Origin: Pseudoneurospora amorphoporcata
Lineage: Eukaryota; Ascomycota; Sordariomycetes; Sordariales; Sordariaceae
NCBI GenBank assembly: GCA_033297205.1
Contig: MU859302.1
Location: 1 to 44,807, forward strand
Reading direction: 5' to 3'
DNA: 44,807 nucleotides
Under the pieces are notes generated by a model. That model saw only the letters and a program-made list of their open reading frames with translations, ran no database searches and had not been told where the DNA came from. A program made the position numbers and the translations under genes. Below are positions 21,742-31,917 of the stretch, in pieces. The stretch's first letter is position 1, and every line of letters starts with the position of its first letter.

Positions 21742-24700
21742 TAGCGAGACGTGAAAGGAGTCGTGGATTCGCCATGTCTTGGGTAGGGTTAACCGGACAA
21801 CAGTAGGGGATATTACCTGTGAAATCCTGAAGGGGCTATGGAGCTTTTTGTCAAGCTTCCTAGATAGGCGCTTGGTTTTAATGTGCTTACCGTTCAACAT
21901 AACCAACTGTCCCACCTCGTAGACCGGTGCTTCCGTTCGTTTCTTATCCGCCCACTCCTTCATCCTCTAACGGGCGCGGTTAAGATGTTTGCGGGCGAAT
22001 TCGTAGACCTAGGTCATCCAGTAGGCGTAGAGACGACTCCTAGGGTTACGAGGAGCGCCGTTAGGGGGGTTGTATAAAGCAGGGTGATAACTGTAGTTGG
22101 CGTAGAACGGGGAGATACTAGTCGCTAACGAGATAGTATTGTTGTATGCGAACTCGGCAGTGGCTAGCAAATCTTCCCAGTTGCTCATCTCATAATTAAC
22201 GAAAGCGCGGAAGTAAACCTCAAGGATCTGGTTGAGCCGCTCAGTCTAGCCGTCGGTCTAGGGATAAAACGCTATGCTTATACGACTCTTAATACCGACG
22301 AGTTTCAGGAAATCCTTCCAAAGGTGGGCTGTAAACCGTGAATCGCGGTCCGAAATGATGTCCAGTGGTACTCCGTGCAGCCGCCAGTAGGAGCGGGCGA
22401 AAATCTTAATTAAGTCCTCTACTTTCTTTTCTCCTACCTTGAGAGGGATGAAATAGGCCATCTTCGTAAAGGGGTTGACCATCACCCAAATGGAGTCACA
22501 ACCGTTTGACAAGGGTAGATCCGTGATGAAATCCATAGCTACCGTTTGCCAGGGAGTGTAGTGTAGCTCCATGGGTTGCTATAGCCCGTGGGGTGAGTAA
22601 CGGGGAAGTTTATTCTATTGGCGTTCGTAGTAATCTCGAACGTATTCCGTAACTAATTCTTCCATCTTGGGCCACCAGAAGTTTCTGGTGATAAGTTCTA
22701 TAGTTTTGTCCATTCCCATATGGCCGGCGACCTTGGTATCGTGTTCTGAGGAAATGACTTCCATTTGCAAGGTTTCTAGGATCCAGAGGCGGTTCTTTCG
22801 GTAGAGCAGATCGTCACTTGGTTTCTCAAAGTCCTTGTCGAGCTCGTCCTTGTTGTATTGCCCCATGTAAGCTGAGTCGGTTTCCCTGGCATTCTTGAGT
22901 TTCTTGATGAACTCGTTGCTCCATCGAGGGGTCGATATACTGCAAAGCCTATCTTTGGATAAGAGGAAGCAGCTACCTAGCTCGGCCGGGCCTTCTGAAT
23001 TGCTGAAGTGCTTTTCTTGCAAGACCGACGTGATCGGCTGGTCTTCACCTCTCCCTTTCTCCGGTCTGAAACTTTCCTAGCGGGAAAGGGCGTCCGCTTT
23101 TACGTTGAGGTGGCCTGGTCTGTAGTTGATAATAAATTAGAAGTTGGCGAGCTGGATAGCCCATCGGGCTTGACGGCGGTTGAGGACTTTTGTATGGGTG
23201 AAGTAGGCCAGGTTCTGGTAGTCCGAGAAGACCTTAATGTGGTGCTTGGCTCCTTCAAGGTAGATCCTCCAACGTTCGAAGCTATCGACGATGGCGAGGA
23301 GTTCCTTGTCGTGGATTTCGTAGTTCATTTCGGCCGGGGACATTTTTCTCGAATAGAAGGCGCCAGGGTGTAGTTTGTCGTCGTCGCCCTTCTGTAATAG
23401 CACAGCTCCGATACTGAAATCCGAGGCGTCGGTTTCCATAATGGCTTGCTTGGCTGGGTTGAAGTGAGCCAGGACTGGGGCTTTCATGAAGGCGTCCTTC
23501 AGTGCTTGGAAGGCTTTGGCCAGTAGTTCGGTCCATTTTTAGAGCTTCTTTTCTAGGGCGTTAGCTGAGGTAAGAGGCCTTCTGGGGGGATCATGTAGCC
23601 CAAGAACTCAACGTTGTCTACTCCCCATTTGCATTTCTGGGGGGCGACAGCTAGGTTGTTCTCGGAGAGGCGTTTCAGGACTTCCAGGACAAGGCGGCCG
23701 TATTTTTCTTCGTCGTCGGCGTAGATGAAGATATCATCGAGGTAGACGAGCACGCCGGCGTCTAACAGGTTCATAAAAATATAATTCATCATGGCCTGGA
23801 ACGTAGAGGGTGCGTTAATAAGTCCCATAGGCATAACGACGTATTCGAAGAGGCCGTACTTGCAACGGAAAGCTATTTTCCATTCGTGACCTTTGGCCAT
23901 TCGGACCAAGAAGAACCCTAATTTGAAATCAATTTTAGTATATATCTTGGCCGTCCTAAGGGCATGCTGAAGTTCTGTAATGAGGGGTATAGGATGCCTG
24001 ACAGGGATGGTCATCCTGTTAAGGGCTCTATAATCGACCACGGGTCGTAGCGGGTCATTAGGGTCTTTCTTATCCACAAACATGAGGGGTGCGCCGTAAG
24101 AGGCTGTGGATTTCCTAATGCGGCCGGATTTGAACATCTTGTCCAGCCATAGTTTTAGTACCTCGAGTTCGCGCCCGCTTATAGCGAAGAGGGGTCCTTA
24201 GGGTAGCGTTTTGCCTTCCTCGAGATTGATTTTGTAATCCCAAGGTCGGTGATTAGGCATACGCATAGCGGCGGCTTCACTCATAAGGGGAAGGAATATT
24301 CTAAACTTCTCTAGTACAGCGGCGAAAGCAGCCTCAATCTTTGTTTGTATGCTCGCGATAGCTTCTATAAGTGGCAGCCCGAGGACAATTGAGCTAGTGC
24401 AATTTTGTTGACAGTATTCTAAGGAGAAATTGATTTCTTGTGTTTTGTCAAGGAAGCAGGCTAGTTCGTGTTGCTACAACCACCAGTAAGGCAGAATAAT
24501 ATCGCATTCGTCGTCCATATTTAAAAGCTTAAAGTTAAGGCGGGTGTAGTGGTCTTGTTGATGTCTGAGGACGACTGCTTCTGTGTAATACCGGTCACCT
24601 ATAGTATCAACAGCGGAGTTGAAGCCCATGATGGCTCGGATACGGGGTCTCTTAATCAGTGAGAGTTTCCATACGCGGGCTTTGTGAAAGGACATCACTG

Positions 24701-24767
24701 GGGTTAAGCTCCCTAAGTCTAAAAGGACTCTAACAGGGTGTTCCTCATCGTTGTAGAGTAGGGTCAT
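21694..24767 (-). pseudogene. pol: Element B2 pol: protease, RT, RNase H, integrase
   Basis: Protease starts MTLLYNDEEHP (24,767); its active site reads LLDLGSL, so DSG became DLG by a TCA-to-TTA change. RT is open at 24,137-23,553: FVDKKDPNDPLRPVVDYRAL, with an intact YLDD at 23,733-23,744. After PPEG near 23,580 about 45 codons are missing compared with B1 and the frame shifts. RNase H is open at 23,487-23,137 (METDASDFSIG, HDKELLAIVDS, VFSDYQNL). Integrase: HDTKVAGHMGMDKT, then YYERQ where the first Cys of the zinc pair reads Tyr and the second is changed. Catalytic residues lie in VAMDFITD and IISDRDSRF, and Glu in a TERLNQ motif. Most stops are TAG. Confidence 0.93.
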
Positions 24768-24789
24768 TCACACGATTGGTCTCGGTCCT

Positions 24790-26123
24790 AAGTGTAGTTC
24801 AGGGCAGTGCTTCTTTTAGGGTTGTTGGGGCTCGTCGTCGCCGTAGAGTGTGAGGCGTTTAAAGGTACAAACGACAGGGTGATCTAATTCTGAAATGGCA
24901 TCGAAGGAAGGTCGTGGAAACCTATGTGATGCCTTGTGGCGGTCCTTTAAAATCCGAGTCCGAGTTATTGTCTATATCTATCGTTTCCATAGTTCTCTAA
25001 ATGGCGTTGACTTTCTGTTTCTTAAATTGGGCCTCGTCGTTGTCGATGAGTTCCTCAGCTCCCCCTTCTTCACGGTCGCTGTTCTTTCTTTTGATCGCGG
25101 CCGTTCGTTCGGTGGATGAAGAAGGCTAGATAATTGTTAATCGACGTCGCTGGGCTCCACCCCCTTCAAGGCCTCGCGGACGGTATCCCATTTCTTATCC
25201 TTAGCTTGCTTGTCGGGGCTTCTTAAGGATTAGTTTCGGTCGGAAAGGGAGCGTGATTCCTTACGAGATTGTTGGCCCGACTTCGAGTGCTCCGTCCTTA
25301 AAGTGGGCGCGCCTTTTCCTGACTAGTAGCCCGGGGCCTACAGCATATTCTCGTAGACTCGGCCGGCTTCTCTAACGGCGGCGTTGCTCCTGGCCCACCA
25401 GGGCCGAAAGGCATCGAGCTTCTTACTATCGTAGGTCGAAGGTTTGTTGAAATGGATGGGCGTAGTCCTCCAGCGGATTGTCCGAATCTCACGGATCCTG
25501 CTCCATACGCGTCAGCGTACGTAGCCTCGTGTTGCATCCGGGCCTGGCTGGCTTGTCTTCGAGCCTAGGCTGCTTGGAGGAGGCTATCGCCAATCAGGCT
25601 TAGGCTAGCAAGTAGTTTGTAGAGCGAGGAGCGGGGAACGGTACTTGGTGCTTTCGTGGCAGCGCGTTATTCGAGGGCTCTTAGGACAGAGGCGACGTCG
25701 GGGGCCTTCTAGCCGGTTCGTTCGTAGGCTATTTAGATAGCCTTCTAGGTATCGTATTTAACGCTAGCAATACGTTCTTCGAGATCCTTGAGTTGGCCTG
25801 GGTCGATGAGTTTGTTGAGGATGTCGTTAATCTGGTTGTCTTTAGTCGCAAAGGTCCTCGTATTAGATCTTGAGGGTGGCGAGTCCCTGGGCTTGTTCCT
25901 AGCCGATGGAGAAGGCGATTTCCCTAACTTGGTAATGGGCTTTGGCGATTTGGTCGTGTATAGCGACGAGCCAGGCCGGAGGGTTGTTGACTACGACGGG
26001 TCCAGTAGCGATGTCGTCGTTTCCGGTCATCACGACGTTAAAGTCCTGAGGGTTATAGAGCACCAGAGTAGTGTCGGTAGTGGTTTCGACTGAGGCCATT
26101 GGGGTATCGCGTGGGGAAGTCAT
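24790..26123 (-). pseudogene. gag: Element B2 gag with internal deletion
   Basis: It starts at an ATG (26,121-26,123) with MTSPRDTPMASVETTTD and is open for about 75 codons through QIAKAHYQVREIAFSIG. Further on it reads LNKPSTYDSKKLDAFRPWWARSNA and then directly AVREAGRVYENML-stop-APGY. B1 has about 125 additional codons between the same two points, so the middle of the capsid is deleted (near 25,375). The zinc-knuckle region is not recognisable. The gag N-terminus here is what B1 lacks. Confidence 0.82.
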
Positions 26124-26183
26124 GATGACTGAGGGTTGGTAATTGATAGGTAAAAGGGTGGTTCGAGAAGAAAGAAGATTATT

Positions 26184-26430
26184 TATGATAAGGGCTGTGA
26201 TCAGAGCTTGGAACAATAGTTCAATTCCGCTGATAATCTTCTTTGGTCTTGAAGGCCTTGTTGATCTCTTCAACCTCTAGAGGAAGGTTCGGTTTCAAGG
26301 CCGCATCAATCTAGCATTCTGCATACAAGTGGGTCTTCTTCAACCATTCTCCTTCGTCCTTCTAGCGCCGGCCTTCGCGCTGAGCCTTGACAACCCTAAC
26401 CCTAGACTGTGGGCAAATGTCCGTGTGACA
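26184..26430 (-). repeat. 5' LTR of element B2 (247 bp)
   Basis: Plus-strand ends are TATGATAAGGG (decayed TGTGACAAGGG) and CCGTGTGACA, followed by target copy GCCAG. Its mate is at 20,338-20,635. Confidence 0.92.
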
Positions 26431-26435
26431 GCCAG

Positions 26436-27692
26436 GAAGTCCTCGCCTGTTTGCTACTTCTAGAGAATAGAATGTTGGGGGTTATTAAGAATCGTTTTTT
26501 AGTACTCTACGACGTTAATCTTCGCCTCTCCGCCTAAGCAAGACATAGCGTAAAGCAGCTTGGACATTTCGTTAGGAAACTCGTGACTATTAACAATCTA
26601 GTAGCTACGGATCTCGGAGTTCCAGGCGCTGTAGGCGTTGTAACGCTTAATCGTGTCGGTATCCTCGCCTTTAAAGCGCTCTAGGTCCTTACAAAGAGCC
26701 TTACGATAGTAGTACGGCATAGGGGCTGGAGCGGGGGGATAAGGACCGCCGGGACCGCTAGGGCCGCTAGGACCGCTAGGACTACCGGGGCTACTAGGGC
26801 CGCTAGGACCGCCGGGACTACTAGAATAACTAAATCCTCTACCTCCGGGGCTGCCGCCCGCTTCGCTATGGCCGAAGCCGCTTCCCGTGCCCGATCCTCC
26901 AGGGCCACCATCGCCAGGACCGCCGCCTACATTACTAGTGCCAAAGCTGGTTCCCCTGCCCGATCCTCTAAAGCCGCCGCTACAATTATTCTCAATAATA
27001 ATCTTGTCCTCCTCAGCAAGACGAAGACGAACCTAAAGGTTCTTAATCTGCTCCTATGCCATAGCTAGCTCCTCGCCAGCGATCTTACTTATGATGCGTA
27101 CGGCTATGAAGTCTTCCAATACTTTCTTCAACTCCGTACGGTATAGCTCGGCATTGTTATTAGCTGTCTGATTGAGTTCTAGAAGGCTCTAGTAGTCGTT
27201 TTCCTTGTTCTTAATAGTATTGTCCAGTTCCTCTTGGAGGTTGATCTTGTCTTGGTTGAGGGCTGCGACCTTCTGGTGCAGGGACGTGTTTTCGGTGATG
27301 ACTTGATTGTGCTGCAGTTGCAAGGATTGGATTTGCTGTATGAATTGCTTCTTGGTATTGTTAAGTTGGTTGATTTAGGCTTTGAGTTGCCCTTCTTTCT
27401 CCTGCGTCTTTTCGATAAACTCTTTAGTATTATTTTCGAAAGTGACATGACGGGCCTACTTCTCCTTGACTTGTTTGTTAAAAAAGTTAATCTTCTTGTT
27501 AAAGTAATAGAGTAGTTTTATGACCTCCTCGTGACTGCGAGCTTTGTTAGCGAAATCAGGGGAGACTATGAGGCTTGAACTGGGATTACCGCTGTAAATT
27601 TTTAGTAGTGTGTCGTATCCCTTCAAGAGGGAGGGAAAGACCGTGACGAGATCGACTCGGCGCACGTCGTTACCCGCTGGGTTGCCAGCTAT
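26436..27692 (-). pseudogene. gag: Element C gag, N-terminal part: coiled coil, collagen-like linker, capsid start
   Basis: The likely start codon is decayed: ATA at 27,690-27,692 precedes AGNPAGNDVRRVDLV. A long Gln/Asn/Lys/Glu-rich coiled coil follows (about 27,080-27,560; FNKKINFFNKQVKEK, HQKVAALNQDKINLQEEL). Then comes a Gly/Ser/Pro-rich linker (about 26,735-26,985) with collagen-like triplets such as GPSGPSSPGSPSGPSGP, leading into a capsid-like domain (MPYYYRKALCKDLERFKGED, EFPNEMSKLLYAMSCLGGEA). It ends FLA, where B2 is inserted, and continues at 20,337. In-frame TAG/TAA replace Gln and Trp. Confidence 0.82.
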
Positions 27693-27979
27693 CTTAGCTG
27701 TGCTTTTTCTAAATGACTAGGTAACGCTTGTCAAAAGAGAGATGTTTCTACCGTGTCGCACGGTGCGATGTTTGCGCCCTTGTTGTTCTAATAGTGCTTG
27801 CTTGTCGTTTCTAGAGTCGACGCTCTAGTCGCTGAAGTTCTTAATTCTATGTCGGCGATTGCACGATCTCGCCTCGAAGTGAAGTTCGTAAGAACCAAAC
27901 TGCTGCTAGTTTTCTACTAGGATTGACCCTTACCAAGATCACTTATTGCGCATTCAACGCGAAAGTTAGTACAATAAAG

Positions 27980-28214
27980 TATTATAGAGCGCGAGTAAGC
28001 ACTAAGGTAAGATGTTGATTGTTGTGTAAAGAACCAGAAGAGGATCCTATATACATACGAGAACTATCTAAGGCATAGTATGGAGTCCTGTGGCTATAGG
28101 TCTATAGGGCGGCACTATACGTGCTAACTATACTACATTCAGACAGCTGCACTCAGCTGGCTGCACTAATGCAGCACAGCACCTATCTACATAGAGCAGG
28201 CAATGCCTATAATA
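27980..28214 (-). repeat. 5' LTR of element C (235 bp)
   Basis: Plus-strand ends are TATTATAGAG and CCTATAATA, followed by target copy GCAGA (28,215-28,219). It has the same length as the 3' LTR and differs from it only by transitions. The stretch 27,700-27,979 is the gag leader; no standard tRNA primer site was recognised there. Confidence 0.92.
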
Positions 28215-30512
28215 GCAGAAGTGCAAATAGGGAGTTACCGAAGTTGAATTCCTTGGTTATATTATTTCGCCCCAAGGTATTAGTATAGTTAAGGACAAGG
28301 TTAAAAGCATCTTAGAATAGAAACAACCTACAACGCTCAAGGAATTACAATCCTTCCTGGGCTTCGCTAATTTCTACCGAAGGTTTATTAAGGGATTCTC
28401 CACAATCGCTCAAGCCCTCTCCAAAGAAAACTCGCTGGACAAAAAACTCTGGAAATAGACAGAACCTATAGCAAAAGCTTTCAAAGATTTAAAGGAAACC
28501 TTCACAATAGCACCCGTTTTAGCTTACTTCAACCCAGCAGAACCCGCTATTATAGAAACCGACGCTTCAAATTTCGGAATCGGCGCCATTCTTTCCCAAA
28601 GGAAGGCTAATGGCAAATTATACCCTGTCGCCTTTCATTCGAGGAAAATAACGCCTGCCGAGATGAACTACGAAATCTATAATAAGGAACTCTTGGCTAT
28701 CGTCGACAGCTTCGATCGCTGGAGGATTTATCTCGAAGGCGCCAAATACAGGATTGAAGTCTTTTCCGATTACCAAAACTTGACTTATTTTACCTATGCA
28801 AAGGTCCTCAACCGACGGCAAGCACGCTGGGCTATTTAATTAGCCAATTTCTGGTTTATCATCAACTACCGTCCGGGTCACCTCAATTCCAAAGCTAATA
28901 CCCTTTCCCGTCAGGAAAGTTTCAAACCTAAGAAGGGGGGGTGTAAAGACCAGCCGATTACGTCGGTCTTATAAGAAAAACACTTCTTACACTCTGAAGG
29001 AAATAGTTTCCTCTTATCCAAAGAAAGGCTCTGTAGCATCTCAACCCCTCAATGGAATAATAAATTTATTAGGCAATTTAAGGAAGCCCGAACGACAGAC
29101 CTAGCGTATATAGAACAATTTAACAAGGACAACGATAAAGACTTCGAGAAGCTCGATAATCTCCTCTATTGAAAGAACCGCCTCTAGGTCCCTACTAGCC
29201 TACAAGCTGAAGTCACCAACTTAGAACACGATACTAAGGTCGCGGGCCACATAGGAATAGATAAAACCATAGAGCTTATTACGAGAAACTTCTAGTAGCT
29301 AAAAATGGAGGAAACAATTAGGGAATACGTTCGCGGCTATTACGAATGCCAATAGAACAAACCTCCCTGCTATTCTCCCTATAGTTTACTACAACCCTTA
29401 GAGCTCCATTACACCCCTTAGAAGACCATCGCAATGGATTTTATCACAGATCTACCCCTCTCCAACGGTTATAACTCCATCTAGGTCATAGTAGATCCCT
29501 TTACGAAGATAGCCTACTTCATCCCTCTCAAGGTTGACGGTAAGAAGACTAAAGACTTTATTAAGATCTTTGCCCGCTTATATTAATAATTACATGGGGT
29601 ACTATTAAATATTATCTCTAACTGTAATTCAAAGTTTACAACCCATTTTTAAAAGGATTTCCTAAAGCTCGTTAGTATTAAGAGCCGTATAAGCATAGCA
29701 TTCTATCCCTAGATTGACAGCCAAACTGAACGGCTCAACCAAATCCTTAAGGTTTATCTTCGTGCCTTCGTCAACTACGAAATGAGCAACTGGGAAGATT
29801 TGCTAGCCACTACCGAGTTCGCATATAATAATACTATCTCGTTATCGATTAGCATTTCCCCGTTCTACGCCAACTACGGTTATCACCCTACTTTATACAA
29901 CCCCCCTGACGGCGCTTCTCGTAACTCTGGGAATCGTCTCTACGCTCACTGGATGACCTAGGTTTACGAATTCGCCCGTAAACATCTCGACCGCGCCTAT
30001 TAGAGGATAAAGGAGTGGGCGGATAAGAAACGAACGGAGGCACCAGTCTACGAAGTAGGACAGTTGATTATATTGAACGGTAAGCACATCAAAACCAAGC
30101 GCCCATTTAGGAAGCTTAATAAAAAGCTCTATGGCCCCTTTAAAATTTCACAGGTGATCTCTCCTACCGCTATCCGGTTAACCCTGCCTAAGACATAGCG
30201 AATCTACGACTCTTTCCACGTCTCGCTACTGGAACCCTATCGCGCTGGCAATCAGAAGATCCCCGACCCTGACTAGGTCTTGCGAGAGGCAGCCCCAGCA
30301 GTGTCAGAAGACTACGAGGTTGAGAAGATCGTGGATTCTATGAGGGCTGAGACCAAGGTGTTATACTGAGTCAAGTAGGAAGGTTGGAACAAAGCTAGTA
30401 ATATTACATAGGAACTATGGCAGTCCTTCTACACTGACGGAGTAAAGGAATAGGTTATCACTTTCCACAGACTCCATTCTGAGAAACTACGAGACTCTAG
30501 AATTCCGGAACC
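28215..30512 (+). pseudogene. pol: Element B1 RT end, RNase H, integrase and chromodomain
   Basis: It resumes B1's RT with QKCK (28,216) and VEFLGYIISPQGI. Connection and RNase H: LQSFLGFANFYRRFI (about 28,350), IETDASNFGIGAI, YNKELLAIVDSFDRW, VFSDYQNL. Integrase: HDTKVAGHIGIDKT, YYECQ, IAMDFITDLPLS, then IISNCNSKF where the second catalytic Asp-Arg-Asp reads Asn-Cys-Asn, and QTERLNQ with Glu intact. A GPFKISQVI C-terminal domain leads to one chromodomain at about 30,311-30,470 (DYEVEKIVDSM, EGWNKASN). Stops are mostly TAG, with TGA near 29,170 and 30,366. The single chromodomain contrasts with B2. Confidence 0.92.
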
Positions 30513-30572
30513 TTAAGCCTAGTATTACGAACCTCGACGGCTCGAAGCGAGCTTTAAAAAAGAAGGAGCTAA

Positions 30573-31160
30573 TATTACACGGACATTCGACCTCGACCCT
30601 AATCTAGTAGTACGAGGCTCGTAGAGCCGCACGGCTGAGCTTCTCGAACCCTTCAAAATGCTTTAAGCAACCAGGCCAACTCGGTCGGAGAGTCTATTCG
30701 ACCGATAGCACAACCTACCCAAATCCCCTCAATAATCCTTAGCGTATTCCAACTAACAATACGTACGCTAGCTACACTGCCCCTCATATTGAGCTGTGCT
30801 AGCTAGGCTAGAAGGGAAACCCTGCTGTTACAAGAACGATCCCTAGCCAACTAAGGCACTCAGGCGGTAATAGGGCGGTACCTGTGACGACGCCGGCGTT
30901 ATAGGAAGGAAGGATATTGGAGGAAGATACTCGGGAAGGATCATATGTAAGCACAGCGGTGCACACCGCTAGATAGATGCCTTATGGCCTTATGACCTAG
31001 ATTAGGCCAGTAGAAGGAAGGAAGGCTTTAGCATAAGAAGGTCGGGAACCTTAGCCTAGATAGAAAGGCTTGAAAGGATTTAATAAGGCGTTCGAGACTA
31101 AAGTAGTTTATTAGCTGAATTGAACTACTGTTCCAAGCCTAGAATACTACCCTTGTCACA
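30573..31160 (+). repeat. 3' LTR of element B1 (588 bp)
   Basis: It starts TATTACACGGACATT (decayed TGTCACACGG) after a purine tract and ends CCCTTGTCACA. Termini match the B2 LTRs and the 12,090 solo LTR, but the middle is different and longer. The flank begins GAGGG; the left partner of this duplication is missing because B1's 5' end is lost. Confidence 0.85.
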
Positions 31161-31664
31161 GAGGGAGACCCTCGATATATATATACATAACTGAGGTCTA
31201 TATGTGGATCGACTGCCGAGACGGTAGTTTGTTTCAACACCCTTCTCCACTCGCTTATTATCCCCTATACTACGCACATTGTATTACCGCAAGATTGCCT
31301 CATAGTACTATCGTATTAGAAATGATAAGTTGTAGATGGATGGAGAGTCTCTAGTTGTGTAGCCTTTAATAGGATTCTCGTGCATAATGTTTGGAGCTTT
31401 CTATATCATTGCTTGGGAATTCCATTTTCCGAGCTATTTTGAAGAGGTCTTGTAGATAAGGTCTTCCACAGTGGCAATAGCGTCACCCCTCATTCCGCTT
31501 GCGTTATCCTACTTCCTCATTCGCCGAGGCACTCGCGCTCTTTCCTGCCACCAAAGCGAAGCCGCGAAAGAAGCTTTCACCCAGCTTCGGCCGCTCCGCA
31601 GGCTGCCAGAAAGTTGGATACAGCTTTTTCAAACCAATGTAAACGACCCAGGCTGGAGACCTAT
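31161..31664 (+). pseudogene. C-terminal remnant of a host membrane-protein-like gene
   Basis: From about 31,204 one frame reads DRLPRR, FVSTPFSTRLLSPILRTLYY, then PLIGFSCIMFGAFYIIAWEFHFPS (31,363-31,434), YFEEVL, IRSSTVAIASPLIPLALSYFLIRRG and LPESWIQLFQTNVNDPGWRP. It is interrupted only by TAG codons (for example 31,360 and 31,453). Hydrophobic runs around the W-x-F-x-FPS pattern suggest transmembrane helices; comparable motifs occur at the C-terminal end of fungal multi-pass proteins, from memory. B1 abuts it on the left and the copia element cuts it at 31,664. The frame appears to go on at 37,309. Confidence 0.45.
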
Positions 31665-31821
31665 TGTAAACAAGCTAGAATAACTGTGTGTATTGCTATT
31701 GAGAGAGAAAGAGAGAAGCGGCTAGTCTAGAGGGCTAAAAAGTAGGGCACGAGAGGGAGAGGCCGCTAAGGCCGTGCACGAATGGCACTAGCATAGAGGC
31801 CACGTGACCACCCTCACAACA
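31665..31821 (-). repeat. 3' LTR of copia element G (157 bp)
   Basis: It starts TGTAAACAAG and ends CTCACAACA, followed by CACCCCCACAG, complement of the polypurine tract. Compared with the 5' LTR there are 8 differences, all transitions; the A/T state is always in this copy, and 6 fit CpA-to-TpA. Confidence 0.92.
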
Positions 31822-31917
31822 CACCCCCACAGTCCGAAAGACCGCTCTCAAAGAGTCTAAGATACTATATACATATTTGTTTGTTTACATCGTAACAATC
31901 CATTCTAGTGTTTAGGC

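Larger units (their letters stand above)
20338..26430 (-). mobile_element. Element B2: B-family Ty3/gypsy nested in C gag
   Basis: It is bounded by B-family LTRs (20,338-20,635 and 26,184-26,430) and a perfect duplication, GCCAG (20,333-20,337 and 26,431-26,435). On the minus strand: gag from 26,123, protease, RT, RNase H, integrase, a multiplied chromodomain tail, polypurine tract. It is less stop-rich than B1 and is the youngest of the three nested elements. It still has internal deletions in gag and between RT and RNase H. Confidence 0.95.
14567..28214 (-). mobile_element. Element C: chromodomain Ty3/gypsy nested in B1
   Basis: It is bounded by 235-bp LTRs (14,567-14,801 and 27,980-28,214) and a perfect duplication of B1 sequence, GCAGA (14,562-14,566 and 28,215-28,219). 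Internal order on the minus strand is gag (from about 27,690), protease, RT, RNase H, integrase, chromodomain. Gag is split by element B2 (20,338-26,430). Without B2, C is about 7.55 kb, a normal Ty3 size. It is inactivated by many TAG/TAA codons and active-site changes. Confidence 0.95.
9912..31160 (+). mobile_element. Element B1: Ty3/gypsy, 5'-truncated, host of nested insertions
   Basis: Segments in order are gag (9912-12,089), gag-protease linker and protease (12,722-13,870), RT (to 14,566), then RNase H, integrase and chromodomain (28,215-30,510), polypurine tract and 3' LTR (30,573-31,160). It aligns throughout with B2 on the other strand. Its own 5' LTR and gag start are missing. Interruptions with target duplications: solo LTR B (TAAGA), solo LTR F2 (ACCCT) and element C (GCAGA). 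Without these insertions about 6.3 kb of B1 sequence remains. Confidence 0.9.

Noticed and set aside
26681..26911. Ala/Val-rich 76-codon minus-strand frame and plus-strand 26,868-27,068
   Set aside because: These are shadows of the Gly/Pro/Ser-coding linker of element C gag in other frames.
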